A stretch of DNA of 64,000 bases. It comes from Persicaria tinctoria. Lineage: Eukaryota > Streptophyta > Magnoliopsida > Caryophyllales > Polygonaceae. Where the stretch lies: positions 42,545,373-42,609,372 of the forward strand of contig JBANSL010000008.1 of assembly GCA_037127255.1 (NCBI GenBank). The letters run 5' to 3'. The position numbers were made by a program, and so were the translations under genes. How positions within the stretch are numbered: position 1 is the stretch's first letter; each line of letters begins with the position of its first letter. Under the pieces are notes generated by a model, which did not search any database, was not told the origin of the DNA, and saw only the letters and a program-made list of their open reading frames with translations. Below, one piece after another: positions 34,190-47,700 of the stretch.

Positions 34190-34425
34190 TTTCTCCATTG
34201 ATGAGTTCTTTAGGGCATGCAGTTGTTGTTCAAAATCAAAATAGAGAGAGAGACTGTCAAGTTTGAGCTTCCGAATGCTTAAACAGAAAATCAATGGAGC
34301 GTATTACCATTAATTGAGCCGCGTAACTTGCTTGTCTATCGGGTAGTATTCATCATTTGCGGTACAAGTGAGGAGCACAGCGTAACTTGCTCGTCTTTCT
34401 CAGTCGAGACCAGCACTACATTCAA
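34190..34425 (-). pseudogene. Captured exon pair of an unidentified gene (copy of 14670-14910)
   Basis: On the - strand it contains NDEYYPIDKQVTRL and CPKELINGEKV with an intervening intron. It is collinear with and clearly homologous to the segment in CACTA-A. The parent gene is not recognised. Confidence 0.55.
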
Positions 34426-34429
34426 AGCT

Positions 34430-35128
34430 CAAATGCAGCAAATTCGAGACCAGCACAGCGTAACATGACAAGAAGAATTCAGATTCAAAATAAGATAGCA
34501 ATTCAGACCATGAACACTTCAACATAATCCGTGAAAAAAAAACCTAGAAATGTGATCTTTACAAAATCAGATCCAGATCTCATTTTCAACTAAACCAAAA
34601 TTCCAAAAATCTTGAGAGAGAAGAACGGGAATACCTGATTTGAACTTTCGACTTCGATATCAACCTAAAGAGAGAAAACAAGGGGGATGGCAAAGCGAGG
34701 GAGATTTTGACTGGTGGAGATAGCGATGTGGAGATTTCGACCGGCGAAGAAAGGAAGACGAAGAGCAATGGAGATGGCGAAGCGAGATGGCGAAGTTGAA
34801 GCTCTGTTGAGTCGGCGGGAGAGATAACGCGCTCTGAGTCGCTGATTGAAGCTCTGGCAAAGTTGAAGCGAGATGGCAAAGCCGATTGAAAATCTAAAAC
34901 TTTGAAAAGGGTTTAGGTTGAGACTCGGGAGAGAGACAAGTCGACCGGCGAAATCAATTTTATTTTTTTTACTAAAACCATTATCGACGGCTCAGGACAT
35001 CGAGAATATGTCAATACAGACGGCTAAAACCGTCGAAAATTTTCGACAACTTATAGTGTCGAAAATTATCGACGGTTTTTAAAAGCGTCGGAAATAAAGC
35101 ATCGGAAAAAACCATTTTTCCTGTAGTG
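34430..35128. other. Pack-CACTA 3' region and subterminal repeats
   Basis: Includes a purine-rich stretch with repeated gcgatggagat and gaagcgagatggc words (34680-34890). It is followed by the 3' subterminal repeats (accattatcgacggctc, taaaaccgtcgaaaattttc) and the inverted terminus. Confidence 0.6.
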
Positions 35129-35324
35129 GAAGAAAACCAAGAGGACGATGTGGCTCTGTTGAAAGGCCACCTAAAATGTGTAAACCAAGAGTAGTTAGAA
35201 CAGTTTACATCCATATATACAATCTAGGAGACTGAAGAATTTTATCATTAGAAGGATGAGAATAAATCAATAATCCCATGTTAGTCCAGCTCTTCAATTT
35301 AATATGCCATTTATGTGTAATCTA
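35129..35324. other. Flank right of the Pack-CACTA
   Basis: Continuation of the target sequence seen at 31294-31634. No gene recognised. It meets the truncated LTR at about 35325. Confidence 0.4.
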
Positions 35325-36931
35325 AGAGAGTTCCCACGTCACGGAAACAAGGAATAATCATGCTGCAAAACAACCTAAAAAAAATGTATGCGGGGCGGTG
35401 TCAGATCGAAGCCCTACGCAATATAATCCCAAACAAGCAGACACATACACACGCTAGTCCTAATAAAGATGCTTCTAGATGCAAGGCGGGATATTTACAC
35501 ACTATCATGCTCCTAAGATCAAGTGCATAAATATTATAAGGCCTTAGCACCGAATACCAAGTGGTATATCCCTCTCCTACCTCCACCCCCTTCCGATGGG
35601 GCGGAGACTGGCCAGCTCGTGAATGCATTCCATATAATCGGGTGGCACACATGCCCAACCCGTATCCACAATAAAGCCCGCAGGCATCTCAAAATATAAC
35701 GAAGTTCATGACTCGATTGACTCGAGACGGGACCCGATGAGACTAGGTCGTCCTATAACCCTAGCAATGACTCTAGTTACTTCACAGATAACGGCCGTTC
35801 TGTTTACAAAAGCAATGAGTAAACGAATGCTCAATCGCGAGTACAATCCTAGCAGGATACTACATGGCATGCTTTATTATGAATGCAAGCACCTAGTATG
35901 CACATGGCTACAAGCATGGAGATCTCTTTTCGAATATGAGTGAGCTCATATAGGAACTCACCTAGAAGTGCAGAACAGCAAAAGGCAACAACTAGGTATA
36001 CAGAAAGCCAACATGTCACAGATGATCACATAACACATATATAAGTAATATAAATAAGTCTACTTCTAATGTTACTTAAAGCATATAATATCACACACAA
36101 GTCATCAAATTTATTCAACAAGTTAGGCAAGGTAAGTCATTTTCCTATGATTTTCCAAAACTCTTTTAAAACCTCGAGTTAGATCAAATCACCATTCAAA
36201 CGATTCCTCAAATCATCAAAAATAATCCATTTATAAAACATTACCCTTTCATCAACTTATTTTATTATTATTTCAAGACAAATCCGACAAGGTTAGTATA
36301 TTTCCAAAATCCTCTTTTTAGTTTTATTAAATCAATTATCCATTCGTTAAAAAAAATTTCAACCTTGAAAACCCTTTTCAAATATATGTTAAAATTCAAG
36401 TCTCGTAATGTTATATTTTTAAATCTCAATTAATATTATATAGTATTTAAAATACCTTTTATTAAACACTTTCATAGCTATTTCTAAATCCTTTAAAAAC
36501 CTCAACCATCTTATTTTATAAAAATAAGCCCATATTTAATTTACCAAAATGATCCCTATTTTATAAAACCTCAAAACCGAGCATTTGTTAAAATTACCCC
36601 AAAATCAGAATTATGTGGTAAAAATAGGCCCAAGCACTTCTTCTTTTGTTTTAAAAAGAAAATCGGGTCCAACCCACCAAAATAGGCCCAAATCCACACC
36701 ATTGAAATCTAACCTTTTAATTTGACCAACCCGAACCGGTTTGTTTTTTTAAAAAGGAAAACCGAACCGGACCCCTTTAAAAACAAAGAACCCGAACCCA
36801 CATGTTCACTATTCCTCCTCTCCGTTCACAGCTGCTCGAAAATGGAGGAAAGGAAGGGGGTCTGACCGGCGGCGACTGGTGGCTCCGACCGCCTTCCCGT
36901 CAACAATAGACACGGAATCGAACCAACAAAC

Positions 36932-36976
<45 letters not shown>

Positions 36977-37930
36977 CCTCACCGAGGGGGGTCTCAAAGC
37001 TTCGCCGGAGTGGATTCGAGCTCGTCGGGGTCTAATTGGGGCTCGCCGGAGTGTCGGGCTACACTTAATCAGCCTGGTTCAAAGGCGGAAGGTCAAAAGG
37101 TGGAACTTTATGGAGTTTCAGGCCAAAAGGAGGAGGAAGGAGGGCTTACCGGAGTGCATATCGGAAGGACGGGGGAAGGAGAGAGAAGGACGGCTCGGCC
37201 TCCACTCCGGTGGAGATCCTGAGCGCGCCTGGGCGTCGGGGAAGGGGAGGAGAAGGCCCCGGAGATGCTGATGCTGCTGGGTTTGACGGAAGCACAACGG
37301 AATAAGGAGATGGGTTTTCTCGGCTATTGAACACGAAGAACAGGGCAGCAGTGGAGACTCGGCTCGGCTGTGGAAGCAACGGACGAGGGCGGTGGGGCTG
37401 GAGGTGCCCTAGTGGTGCTCGGAGGTTGAGGAGTGTGGTGATGGTTGGCGGTAATGGAGGAGTTAGCACAGTGCTCTCGGCAACCCAAAGAGATAAGGGG
37501 GTGTTTGTCCTCTTGTGTTTGTGTGGGTGTGAAAGGAGAACCCAAAGCTTGATTTTCAATGGGTCAAAGAATCTGATTTTTGTGAAGAGAGAATTGTTGT
37601 TGGTTTTCCAAGAATGGGGCATCCCATAAAGGAGGGGATAAGATTTACCCAAAGTGGAGAAAATGAGTTGAAATTGGTCAAACATGGGAACAAGTGTAGA
37701 GATTTGAGTAAGAATTGGTTATATGAGACAGAAAGAATTTTCGAATCCCGATGAGAAGACGGATTCAATCGTTAAAGTTAAAACTTGGGTCGGAATTCGC
37801 TTAAAAAATTTCAATTTTGATTTAGTAAATTAAATACGAGTTTTCCTTGAAATATCCTAATTAATCCGATTTAAATTATTATTTAATTTCTTTTTCCAAA
37901 AATCAGGGTTTAAAAATCCGAGCCTTTACA
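35325..37930 (-). mobile_element. LARD-family LTR, leftmost copy (truncated)
   Basis: It lacks about the first 300-340 bp seen in the other family LTRs. From aagagagttcc(c/t)acgtcacgg it matches the middle LTR (43371-43608) almost base for base, then continues through sequence related to 61953-63360. It ends ...TCCGAGCCTTTACA at 37930, followed by the reverse complement of the polypurine region (ttatccacctctaaaaacaa). Short open frames inside show no known domain. Confidence 0.82.
36936..36974. repeat. (GA)n microsatellite
   Basis: About 20 GA units inside the leftmost LTR, in the GC-richer portion. Absent from the matching positions of the other LTR copies. Confidence 0.95.
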
Positions 37931-40900
37931 TTATCCACCTCTAAAAACAAGTCTCGTCCTCTAGACTAAAACCAAAGCAAAGTAGGGGATGAAGTTTGAA
38001 ATTGATGAGTCCAAGGACCATGTCCAAGGATCTTGTAATCATCTCGGTTGCGTCCTCCGGGATTCTCACAACATCCTAGTCACGGTCGTGACATCTCCAA
38101 TTGGCCTTGACAAGTATGCAATAAGCGCCCCTATCACATCCTCGCTTCGACTTTTCGGAAGTACTACAACTCTAAAAGTTCTACAATTTCATCACTAGGT
38201 CTTAGCAAGCACCCTACAAGCGCCCCCATAAAATGCTTGGATCCGCTTCGTGAAGTATCATAGAGTTGCCCGGGTTTGAAAAGTTTCAACGGGGATTCCA
38301 TAGTTGAAAAAGATTGGCCTCAAAATCGTTGAAATTCTCGATCATGTTCACTCTTCCCAAATCCAAGTTAGCCCTTTTTAAAACCGCTCAAACCCTTTCA
38401 AATCAAGCAAACCTCTCAACTTCAAAACCATCCAAAGCTTTTCAAAATCCATGTTAGTCATTTTCAAACTCTTTCATAACTCTTTAGATCCCAAGTTGGT
38501 CAAGCAAATTCAGAACTCAAAAGGTGAAATCATCCACCTCTAAGAGCTAATCCCATATTCTCTTCCTATGTTCCAATCTCAAAAGCAATTTCAATCTACG
38601 AATCTCTAGCCATTACCAGAATCGATATAACCAAGACATGTCACATCATAAACAACCAACCATCGAGATTGACCATACCAAAACCATTACATGAATAGCC
38701 ATTATCAACATTGTCGCACACCAATATATTGGAATGTCACACTCAACATTAGCATTTCATGTTCTATGTGTCAACAATAAGAATACATAAAGTAGGAATG
38801 TCATTTTTGAAAGGGCAACACACAAACACATCAAGCCTCAACCTTAGTAGATCACATCAGCATTTTTTCCTACTCACCACTACCAACACAACAGAATTTG
38901 TCATAATAGGGGTTTCAGTCTAATGGGAAGACAACAAGTCAGCACAACAAAATCCATTTCAACAAGATTCAGCAAGCCAAAATATTCACCATTCTCATAG
39001 CGAAGGATTTAACCCAAAATCAATTTTGAAATATCAATGCATAGAGGAATCCCCACAATCACGTTTCAGCAATTCATTGTTCAAGTTATCAACATAGAAC
39101 TTGTCATGCTCTCATGGTTTGGTAATAGCAAGGTCTGACACCATAGCAAGCAACAAAATATTGTCACGGCAACATTTAACTTAAAAGGTCATCGCATACT
39201 ATTATATCAGGATAACATGCACCTTACACTATGAACCCTACATGCTACTATCACTTAGCCTTCAAATATTTCACATCAGTATAATATAACATGATTTCAC
39301 ACTATGTTTATACATCATTACCACCCATTGTCTCAAAACAGTCACATGCTATAATTCCTAAGATACGATCATGCTCAACAAGTATTGCAGAATATCAGGT
39401 ATAGACGTAGTAATACAAGTTACCACATAACTTCATGTTAATAATAATTCGAGCAAAGGTAATATCATGCCAACATCGCAATATCATATTGTCACATATT
39501 AACAACGCACTTATATATCATTATTACTAAACACAAGATCAGAATCTCAGCAGGTATAGTTCACATTCCACGAGTAAAAGAATTCAGGCAATGCCTACCG
39601 ACACAGAACACAAATCATATCACAAGGTCAGCCACATAGGAACACTAAAACACTGAAATTCATAATCGTAAGTAGAAGTCGACCAAGTAACGTCTACCAC
39701 CAGTTCATCATTCAAAGAATCAATGTCAGTTCTGGGACCTGGGGTTTATGGGCCCACCGTGCTTCCGCTGCACCGCTCCCGTGCTATTTGGATAAACGTG
39801 CTCCTTTCTACGCCATCGTTCGTCAAAATATTGCAAGCAGCTTTTAAGTTAGTGGAGATAGGAGAGAGACAAGGAGGACAACCCGGACTCCCCACGGAAC
39901 CGAACACAGACCAACTAATGATGACACGACGAAAAAACAAAATCCCAACCCAAGAAGGAGTAAGATGCCCTTATGGAACTCTACGAAGTTACAAGTGCAG
40001 CAAGCAAAACACATACCAATCATGGAGTAAACTAGTTGCACCAATGTACACTAACATGTACCTACCTTAATGAAAGATGTTAACAAATAGGGGCAACCAA
40101 AAACATGATCGGGTTTTGCATGGGGCATAAGAGACTAACTAGCAAATTTTCATTTCATATATCAGACAAGCTTGATATGTATAAAAAACATGTATACATG
40201 GATGCACAATAGATTTGTGCGACAGAAAGCTCATGCAAAATCTAGTAAATAACACAAAGCATTACACGTAGAGTAAATTGTTCATGACAGGTACACATAA
40301 GCATGTCATAATTAATGAGGGATCATATGCAGACCTATCGAGATGCTTCATATCAATCGGACTAGTGCCATGATAGGATCAGATAGAGTCGTATGGAAAC
40401 CATGTCATGAAACAACAACGTTCTTATGATAGGGTAACTGCGGTATCATGTTTCAAGGGGACGGTAAGCTACATAATGTATGCAAAGATAATCATGCGAG
40501 TTCTTTGTAGCTATCGTGATGTGTGTGTGTGGACATGTGAGGTGTCAGATTATTCATTTGCGGAAGCATTAAGAATGTTAGGGGACATGTAGAAACAACA
40601 TCGAGTGATGAGTTGATAGGCACACATTGATAATCACATAATGCTTAACATGCGTCGAAAATATGCACTAACTCTATAACTGGGTTTTTTAATTCCTAAA
40701 TAGTTAAAGGATCGCATGTCAGAGATGTTGGGAAGAATACAAGACCTCACGGAGTCTATCCTACGTGAGAACAGGTCATAAAGCATATAGAGCATGAATA
40801 CACACAAGCAATAATTCATGCGTCCTATAAGATATATTTTAACATGATAAGATGCATGGCTATGCAACATAGGTTACATGTTCATTTGGCAACTAGCACG

Positions 40901-43026
40901 GATGCATTTAAGGGGTCAACTAATCGTAACGTGACCATATGAGGACAAGGGGGAATTATGGAGGAAACTGACAATATGAGCTTAAGATAGTACGACTTCA
41001 CATGAATATAAAGCATGCAAGTACACAAGTATAAATTGACAGTATACAACCAAGGCATGTATTTAACACATGAATATACCAAGTCACATCGTGATCCTAC
41101 ATGATGCTAGCAATACACGATAAGACATGGATATCTTTTACAGAGTGAACAAGAGAACATCACGGACGATAGATTATAATCATGTTAGGAATGAACCATC
41201 ATAAAAGTGCATGAAATGGTATAACAACTATCACATCATAGGACAATCATTTTCACGTGATGAAGCAAGCATGACAATTGATCACTCATCGAGTCATATT
41301 GGAATTCATAAGTACTATAGGATACTACTAGCACATATCGAATATGAGTACAATCAAGGTACTTCGACTAGACTCACCCTATCATTCAGGTGTCATGATA
41401 GACATATAACGGAGTATAACATGGGCCTAAAGCAAGATAACTAGGCATAGATGTGATGGTTGACAATTACAGGTCCATGCAAATATCTAAACGTTACATG
41501 CACGAAATATCAAGTCATGCGTTCAGGAAAATACAAAAGGATACCATTGCGCAGGAGAAAACATCACAGAAATCAGGAAGGTAAGCATGCTATGGTTTAG
41601 TGGTCATAAAGGCACGAGGAGTACCAAGAGTGAGACTAACATGCTGAGGGTCACACTATCATGATCCTAATCCAAGAGAGATAGTGTAAACATCATGCGA
41701 GTTCGTAACTTGCGACATATGCATTCAATCCATCATTAGTCCATCATGAGTATGACGATGCAGAGAACCAATGAAATCAAGTTGTGCATGCATGGGGGAT
41801 ATGACATGAATACAACAAAGTACGACATGAGACCTAAACAAGGTGACCAAGCATGAATATATAATGACTTACAACCACAAATGCACATTAAGGATCATCA
41901 TAAAATGTGCTGGGAATACCACATCATGTCGAGTCATGCATATACGAAACCATGAATTATAGTGGTGTGTGCTCGTGCGGCGTGTCAGGTCATATTTTCA
42001 TGAAAACGTGTGAGAAGTATGGAGGTCATCATGGCTTGACAGTTGGGTAAGCATATTGGAATTTAGGCATCGTATAAATCAGGTTGAGCATGAAGTTGTT
42101 ACACACACCCATCAAGTAAAGAATTCATTCTATCAAGATATCAAAATGGAATGATCACACTACCATGGGCCTATGTGCAGAGGGAACATCAATCATCCAA
42201 TCATGGATGAAGCAACTAAGATAATCCCACAGAGATCTACAAGGGCGACTCTGACTCACTTCCATGACTCATTTCCCGTGGAATACTCGTGTAACTCTCG
42301 AGTAGGGCAGAAAAGGGTTCATGTAGTAGCGTACTCCCATACAACCTCAAATGTGGTTATTCCTCCCAATTTCCCATGAAACATACCGACATCACAAGGA
42401 AAGCTCAATAAAGACATTTAGTGGGGTCAGGAAAAGAAGACCAAAGAAGAAAGTAGTCAACTTAAGGGGTCAAAGGCGATCCCACGAGGACTGGAATCCC
42501 GAATCTATAATGACAGAAGGTCTCCCCCGCTATTCCATTCAAGTCGGCATTTAACACATGTTTCATAGTCAAAATATCAGCCAGGTCTCCAATTTAAGCA
42601 AATAACACTCGGCATAGAACAATCAACAATCAAGCTATCCTATGGGCCGCCCTTCGAGGGGCGACTAACCGGAGGGGCAAAACCTCACGGCTTCTACCTA
42701 ACTCGCCACTCCAACCACTACGACACAAAGCCTTGGAGTCTTGTAGGCCCATCTGTAAAGAACAAGCTATATTTTGCCTACCCGTTCCCAACTACATCCA
42801 ATAGGGATGGTCTAGAGCCTTCACTACCCCTTCGTTTCCTTTTGTTTGATTACCGGATTTATTGAGTCAGGTTCTTATTTAGTCCATTTGAGTTAGCCAT
42901 ATTAAATTCATTTTGCCCTTTTTAAAAAAAAAAAATTGAAAAACCATTTGAAAACCTCGGGCCTTTTTCAAAACCACTTAAACCTATCATACTCGGTTTG
43001 CATAACTTGAGCTCTGATACCATCTT
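37931..43026 (-). mobile_element. Internal region of the first minus-strand LARD-like element
   Basis: 5.1 kb between two same-oriented LTRs. Read on the - strand it begins with a primer-binding site (TGGTATCAGAGCTC, 43022-43009, complementary to initiator tRNA-Met). It ends at an apparent polypurine tract (ttgtttttagaggtggataa, 37950-37931). There is no gag-pol reading frame or motif. It shares non-coding blocks with the other two internal regions (39720-39990; 42640-42790). Size, long LTRs and lack of coding sequence fit the large retrotransposon derivative (LARD) class, moved by another element's proteins. Confidence 0.8.
43009..43022 (-). promoter_or_regulatory. Primer-binding site, first minus-strand element
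   Basis: Read on the - strand TGGTATCAGAGCTC, four bases inside the LTR; the usual initiator-Met tRNA priming site of plant LTR elements. Confidence 0.85.
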
Positions 43027-44760
43027 TGTAACGGCCCGGGATTATGATTCCCGGGTTACGTTTCGAGGGATGAAACCTCTCTTTAGGATCTTGCGTCCCG
43101 AGTACAGGTTGAAGGTTTGAAATTCTATCATAACATTTTAAAGTGAGATTTCATACCCAAAATTCGAAGGGATTGTTGGAATCCCCGGGGAAGTCCCCTG
43201 TACCTGTCATAAGTCTAAGCGTGAAGAACCAATAATCATGCAAATAACAGAATCAAGGTGTAATACAAGTGGGTGACATGGCAGAGCCGAGTCAAAACCA
43301 AATCAATAAGCGTATTTATCGAAATTTAATAGACAATGTTAGTGGGGTTAGACCATTTCTTTCAGATTGCGCAAGAGAGTTCCTACGTCACGGAAACAAG
43401 GAATAATCATGCTGCAAAACAACCTAAAAAAAATGTATGCGGGGCGGTGTCAGATCGAAGCCCTACGCAATATAATCCCAAACAAGCAGACACATACACA
43501 CGCTAGTCCTAATAAAGATGCTTCTAGATGCAAGGCGGGATATTTACACACTAACATGCTCCTAAGATCAAGTGCATAAATATAATAAGGCCTTAGCACC
43601 GAATACCAGCGCCGGAAATGGCCTAGGACGATAATAGGAGGTCAAAAGGCGGATCTTTATTGAGTTTGAGAGCGGAAGGGGGGGGGGGGGAGAAACAACC
43701 TTACCGGACTCTAATCGGGAAACAGGGGAAGCGAGGAGCGAAAGCGGCGCGGCGGAGCCTCCGGCGTGGCTCTGGACGGACTACGCTCGTCCTCGGTCAT
43801 CGGAGAGCTCCTGTTGTTGCTCGGAAACGAAGGAGGAGGGAGACGCTGCTTGGAAACGACGGAGAGGGAGTCACAGATGCTCGGCTGCTCTCGAACGAAG
43901 AACAGATGCTCGGCGAGGAAGAGAGGAAGAAGATGACCCGGTGGCTGTTGCTGTTGCTCTCGGAGAAGGGAGGTACGGTGGCGATTTCAGACTCGAACAG
44001 GGCTCCTATGGGTGGCGGAGCTGCTGGTGGCGCTGGAGGCCTACAACAAGGGGAGATGGGGCTGTGTTGGTGGCCGGCCACGGTGAAACAGGAAGCAAAG
44101 GAAAAAGGGGGGTTTTGTGTGGGTTTTGGCGTGTGGTGATACCTTGAATTGGTTAAACAGAGAACACAAGGGCTGATTTGGGTGGTTTGAATTTCTTCTG
44201 ATTTTGTGCAAAATGGGAGAGAAAGAGAGCAGTTCCTTTGTGGGTTTGAGAGTGAATGGTGTTTCTGGCAAATTGCAGACAATAGGGAGAGGAAAGAGGG
44301 TGGATTGACTGGATTCTATCCTGAAATGTCACAAAACAACAAATATGCAAGCTGTGTTGTGTGTTGTGAGGCAAGGAGGCACGCCTCAACCAAAGTTCTG
44401 AACGAGAGAGAGAAATGGGAAAGAGACAGGAGAAAAGAAATGGAAATAAAGTGATCCCAAAACTTCAAATGTCAAATACCCGGAATATAAATCTGAAATC
44501 CGCTCACTCGACCTTATGCCGACGCGACTCAAAAGATATAAAGCTTAAAACTTCAAATTTAAATCGAATTCTCGAACTAATCAAATAATAAAATTATATT
44601 ATACTTTCAAATTTTAGCAAGCGAAAGCGAAAATAAATCTGAATGGAAGTCCATTTAAATTAATTATATGCCGGAATTCATTTTAAGAGATTTTAATTAA
44701 CCCGATTTAAATTCATTTTTTTTTTCCGAGAATTAGGATTTAAAAATTCGGGCCTTTACA
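43027..44760 (-). mobile_element. LARD-family LTR, middle copy shared by two elements
   Basis: It starts TGTAACGGCCCGGG and ends ...TCGGGCCTTTACA. It is only 1,734 bp because about 1.5 kb present in the other copies is missing at 43608/43609. It has a primer-binding site on its left and polypurine sequence on its right, so it is simultaneously the 5' LTR of the left element and the 3' LTR of the right one. Confidence 0.85.
43678..43690. repeat. G homopolymer
   Basis: Thirteen G in a row inside the middle LTR. The exact length should be treated with caution, as such runs are prone to sequencing error. Confidence 0.9.
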
Positions 44761-47700
44761 TCATCCACCTCGAAAAACAAGTCTCGTCCCCGAGACTAAA
44801 ATCACTCTAAAACATGGGGATGAAGTTTTAAATTGGTGAGTCTAAGGATCATGCCATTGATTCTGTAAGCATCTCATAGGGGCCCGTATGAGATCCTTAC
44901 AGCACCCTTGACGTGATCATAACATTCTCAAATGGTCGTAGCAAGTATGTGATATGGGCCCCTATCACACCCTTACCCCGACCTTTCGGTCACATTATAA
45001 CTCAAAAAAAAAAAACAATCATAGCGTCTCTACTAGGTCTTAGCAAGCATTCTATATGCGCCCCTATAAAATGCTTGTATCCACTTCGTGAGGCGTTATA
45101 ATATAAGCCCGGGTGTGAAAATTCTCAAAAAGGGATTCCGCAATTGGAAAGGATTGGCCTCAAAATCGTTGAAATTCTCGGTAACATTTATTCTTTAAAA
45201 TTTCAAGTAAGACCTTTTCAAACCGCTCAAAATCTTCAAATAAGACGTTTAACCAAGAACTTTGCACCAAACAAGTCAAATCCTTTCAAATCAAGATTTC
45301 CTCAAAATCCACAAAAACCCAATCAGTTTCCCGCATATCAATCAATCAAATTCAGAAGTTGGGAGGTGGAATCATCCACCTCTAAGGGCTAATCCCATAT
45401 TCTCTTCCTAGTTTCCAGAATCAAATCAATCCATCAATCTCCATTCAAGCAAGATTCATACGTCATAACAAATGCATAACAGCTTAAACCAACCAATCTC
45501 CAACCAACACATCATACGACAAGTCTCAACCATGTACCCACACAGTGTCACAAGATCACATCAAGCATCTCGAAATCAGACTAAAGGTTATAATGTGCAT
45601 CTCAACAACATATCAAGATCATAACAACGTCTCGACATCACACCATAAATCATAAAAGGTATCTCACTATCGCATATCAACACCGCAATCATAGTAGGGT
45701 CAGTCACAACAAGGGATCTCATTTAACGCATAAATTCACATAGTCATCCTATCCAATTTCTATCCAGCATTATCATAACAGATTTATCACATCAAACATT
45801 TGTATTTGCAAGGTTATCCACAACGGAATTTCATCATGAGTCAATGAAACAAAACTAATTATAACCACATCCATACAAACAAGGTCATGCTATTAAGATT
45901 CACAAAAGGGAAGATCAAGCAGCATATCAACATCAAAATGTCAACATGCTCTCCAGATATCATCTCAACTCGTCACAACACCATATAACGATCATTTAGT
46001 CATTAGGCAGACATGCACTATTATCTCATATATATACAAGTCATATTCATGCTCTAAGTCATATTCATTATTTAATATATCAACAATCATTCTTGCCAAC
46101 CATATAATAACACAGTATTATCTCATGTATCATATCACAACACATCCTATCATGCTTCTAAAATAACATAATAGGATAGCAAAGCATCAAGAAATCACAT
46201 AATCAAGAAATCCTCACATCATACCCGTCAAAATAGAACGCAATCCCCACTTGCCCATCTTCACTTCTCAAGCCAAGACTAATCCCCTTCTAGACTCACC
46301 AACGTCAACTCAGACAAACAATTCCCTAAGGAAATCTCCATTCATCTCGATACTCCAATCTCGCCCTCATTCCACCAAAAACTCACACACACCATCCACC
46401 TCTAAGAATCCAACTCCTATCTATAACATTTTACCCGAGCACCCTCTCATACTATTTTCCTTATCCTCTTAAGGTCATTTCTTACACTTCCCAAGATATC
46501 ACTAGCATAACCTCGAAGCTCATCAATACCACCAACATTGTCTCCCACAATCCCAAGCTCACCCAGTCTTACTTAAGCCAACATCCCTCTCTCGCGAATC
46601 ACTTCCTAATACCATCGATCATCCCAACCGTCCAAAATTCTTTCCCCACTCTCCAACCACGCTACCAATGACCTCACCCACAGGTTTAAGGAAGAAGCAA
46701 TCATGAAAATCATCAAACATAAGGTCTACAGCATATCAACTAGCATTTATAAACATAACATCATGGGTTCAACAAGTCTTAGTTACCATCATGCTCAATA
46801 ATCCTTGCAAACATCATATATGAACATAATGAAGTCAAGCTAACATATTGCATTATAACCCTATCTGATACAATTCAAGCTTCTTAGCATATGTAATTCA
46901 CATTTTACAGGCAAAGGAATTCAAATCATGCTTAGCAACTTAGAGTAACAACACATCAAGGCATCATGGTACATGAGATCTATAAGTCATCAAATCATAT
47001 CATCATAGACAACAAGCAATCAGGCAACAGTCATCATCAAGTCAGCACATCAACACGTAAATCTCATCATCAGGTTAGTGCAATGTCATTGTCAACAAGT
47101 TCAAAAGAGTTAGCAATTCGAACGGAGAACACTCTCGCTTGCAAGTCATACCGCACTCAGTAACCGCATTCCTCGATGTGTGCCCACTCCACCGACATCA
47201 TTGATCCGGAGGCCCGTGGGTTATGGGCCCACGCTTCCGCCACATTACTTTATCGCTATGCAACTTCTTTTCTCTTTCAAGCAGTCGCTCACCCAATGTA
47301 TCGCGCATGACTCCAAGTTAGCAAGGATAGGGGAGTGACAAGAGAGGACAGTCCAATGTTCCTTTCGGAACCAAACACGGACCAAGGCTAAAACGACAAG
47401 ACTAAAGAAAAGACTTCGACCCGAGAATAGCAATGATGCCCTTATGAAAGTCTATTAGGTTACAATCGCGTCAAGCAAATACGAATTTACCATGGAGCAC
47501 GTCAGTCACATTAATCCACACTAACATGTACCTATCTCAAGGAGATCGACATACATATTTATTCCAAAAGACATAATCAAATTCTACACGGATGCATGTG
47601 AGATAAGCTAACATTCTAGTATTCCATGGAAGCAGATATGCCTAGCAACTTCAAGCAAGATATGCGGAATCGGTAATGATCATGCAAGATTCGAATCATA

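Larger units (their letters stand above)
31635..35128. mobile_element. Pack-CACTA: non-autonomous CACTA carrying captured gene exons
   Basis: A 3,494-bp element. Termini are CACTACGGGAAAA at the left and, read on the - strand, CACTACAGGAAAA at the right, with a perfect GAA target duplication (31632-31634, 35129-35131). Subterminal repeats are built on TTTCGACGC...GCGTCGAAA at both ends (31675-31975; 34980-35100). There is no transposase. The interior carries minus-strand exons of CTP synthase, ribosomal protein S15a and an unidentified gene. Confidence 0.95.

Noticed and set aside
37327..37685. Overlapping 100-179-codon frames in the leftmost LTR
   Set aside because: Low-complexity Pro/Ser- or Gly/Arg-rich frames on both strands over a GC-rich stretch. 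No homology recognised.
43660..44282. Overlapping 159- and 161-codon frames in the middle LTR
   Set aside because: Opposite-strand overlap in purine-rich LTR sequence, including a G13 run. No domain and not conserved in the other LTRs.
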